In this document: one piece after another, positions 63,688-64,000 of the stretch
Layout: every line of letters begins with the position of its first letter
Numbering within the stretch: the first letter of the stretch is position 1
Source of the DNA: Acidobacteriota bacterium
GTDB taxonomy: Bacteria; Acidobacteriota; Terriglobia; Acidiferrales; UBA7541
Length of the DNA: 64,000 nucleotides
Assembly: GCA_013289665.1 (NCBI GenBank)
Contig: JABCZN010000002.1
Coordinates: 428,653 to 492,652 of the forward strand
Direction of reading: 5' to 3'
Notes under the pieces: generated by a model
The model's input: only the letters and a program-made list of their open reading frames with translations
Told to the model about the DNA's origin: nothing
Databases searched by the model: none
Program-made: the position numbers and the translations under genes

Positions 63688-64000
63688 CCTGACATTACAC
63701 CACAAAAATCCATCCGGACGTCATCCGGACACCGGGGCATCTCGTCGGCCCAATGGAAGCCTCCTGTGCGGTTCGATTTCGTTTCAAGACTTTGGCGACG
63801 GAATGGATGAGTTCGCTCCGAAACCGGATTGCGGGTACGGATCAGGCGGGCGAGGCGGGGGTCGACAATACGCCTAGCCTGCTTAATTCACGACAGTTGA
63901 AGTTTTGTCTTTCGGCGGTCGGAATTTTGGCTTTTTTGGCGTTTGAGTCATCGCGCGGAGCGTTGAAAGACCGCAGTGAGGACGAGGTGCGGCATACCGA
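63688..64000. other. Window end, possible start of a secreted protein
   Basis: 313 bp upstream of the DUF420 gene, running to the window edge. A plus-strand frame from TTG 63897 begins MKFCLSAVGILAFLAF, signal-peptide-like, and stays open to 64000, but has no clear ribosome site. A minus-strand frame across the same bases is also open. Neither can be confirmed. Confidence 0.25.

Overview
The window looks like chromosomal DNA of a soil Acidobacteriota (Terriglobia-like). The clearest marker is a 1,091-residue TonB-dependent receptor with an N-terminal carboxypeptidase-regulatory-like domain. Supporting signs are long Ig-like lipoproteins, several small lineage-type secreted proteins, GC-rich DNA with mostly short transcription units, and intergenic palindromes. 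This assignment is inference from family content, not a database result.

Layout. 1-9.8 kb: 3' end of uvrB, a membrane glycosyltransferase, a DUF2520 reductase translationally coupled to a two-subunit M16 zinc protease, ribBA, a zinc-ribbon membrane protein and a thioesterase. 9.9-17.3 kb: the TonB-dependent receptor, DAHP synthase behind a complete aromatic-amino-acid attenuator (best finding), a secreted CAP protein, and an ECF sigma/anti-sigma pair. 17.3-26.7 kb: a structured 660-bp intergenic region, then a surface block with an OmpA-type barrel, a DUF3494 ice-binding-type lipoprotein, a DUF2127 membrane protein and a 1,599-residue Ig-repeat lipoprotein. 26.9-34.7 kb: a MoaD/ThiS and BNR-repeat pair, then an ECF42-type sigma factor divergent from two DGPF/YCII and two VOC genes, then a permease and small stress-type proteins. 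35.0-36.8 kb: tRNA-Ala, a tRNA 3' fragment and an AbiEi remnant, followed by a secreted aspartic protease.

36.8-46.8 kb: oxyR and katG diverge around an OxyR-type operator; then a beta-CASP RNA hydrolase, a broken FkbM methyltransferase, a nonaheme cytochrome c and a class I aminotransferase. 46.9-51.4 kb: a Slt-type lytic transglycosylase, a proline-rich protein, a GNAT acetyltransferase and a pseudogene. 51.5-53.2 kb: tmRNA whose last 21 bases are repeated 1,243 bp downstream, bracketing a mini-island with a BrnT/BrnA-type toxin-antitoxin pair. 53.4-58 kb: an orphan UPF0175 antitoxin and a three-gene envelope polysaccharide operon (YaiO/TPR, HEAT, GT2). 58-62.1 kb: an accessory stretch with AbiEii, Rhs and Ig-domain remnants, a BNR-repeat protein, a second BrnT/BrnA pair and an eutC without eutB. 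62.3-64 kb: an F420/NADPH-type oxidoreductase and a DUF420 membrane protein.

Working together. Peroxide defence (oxyR-katG), ECF-controlled DGPF/VOC genes and envelope/adhesin genes suggest an aerobic soil life. Aromatic biosynthesis appears to be controlled by ribosome-mediated attenuation. The two tRNA/tmRNA-linked sites and several decayed toxin-antitoxin genes mark where accessory DNA has come and gone.
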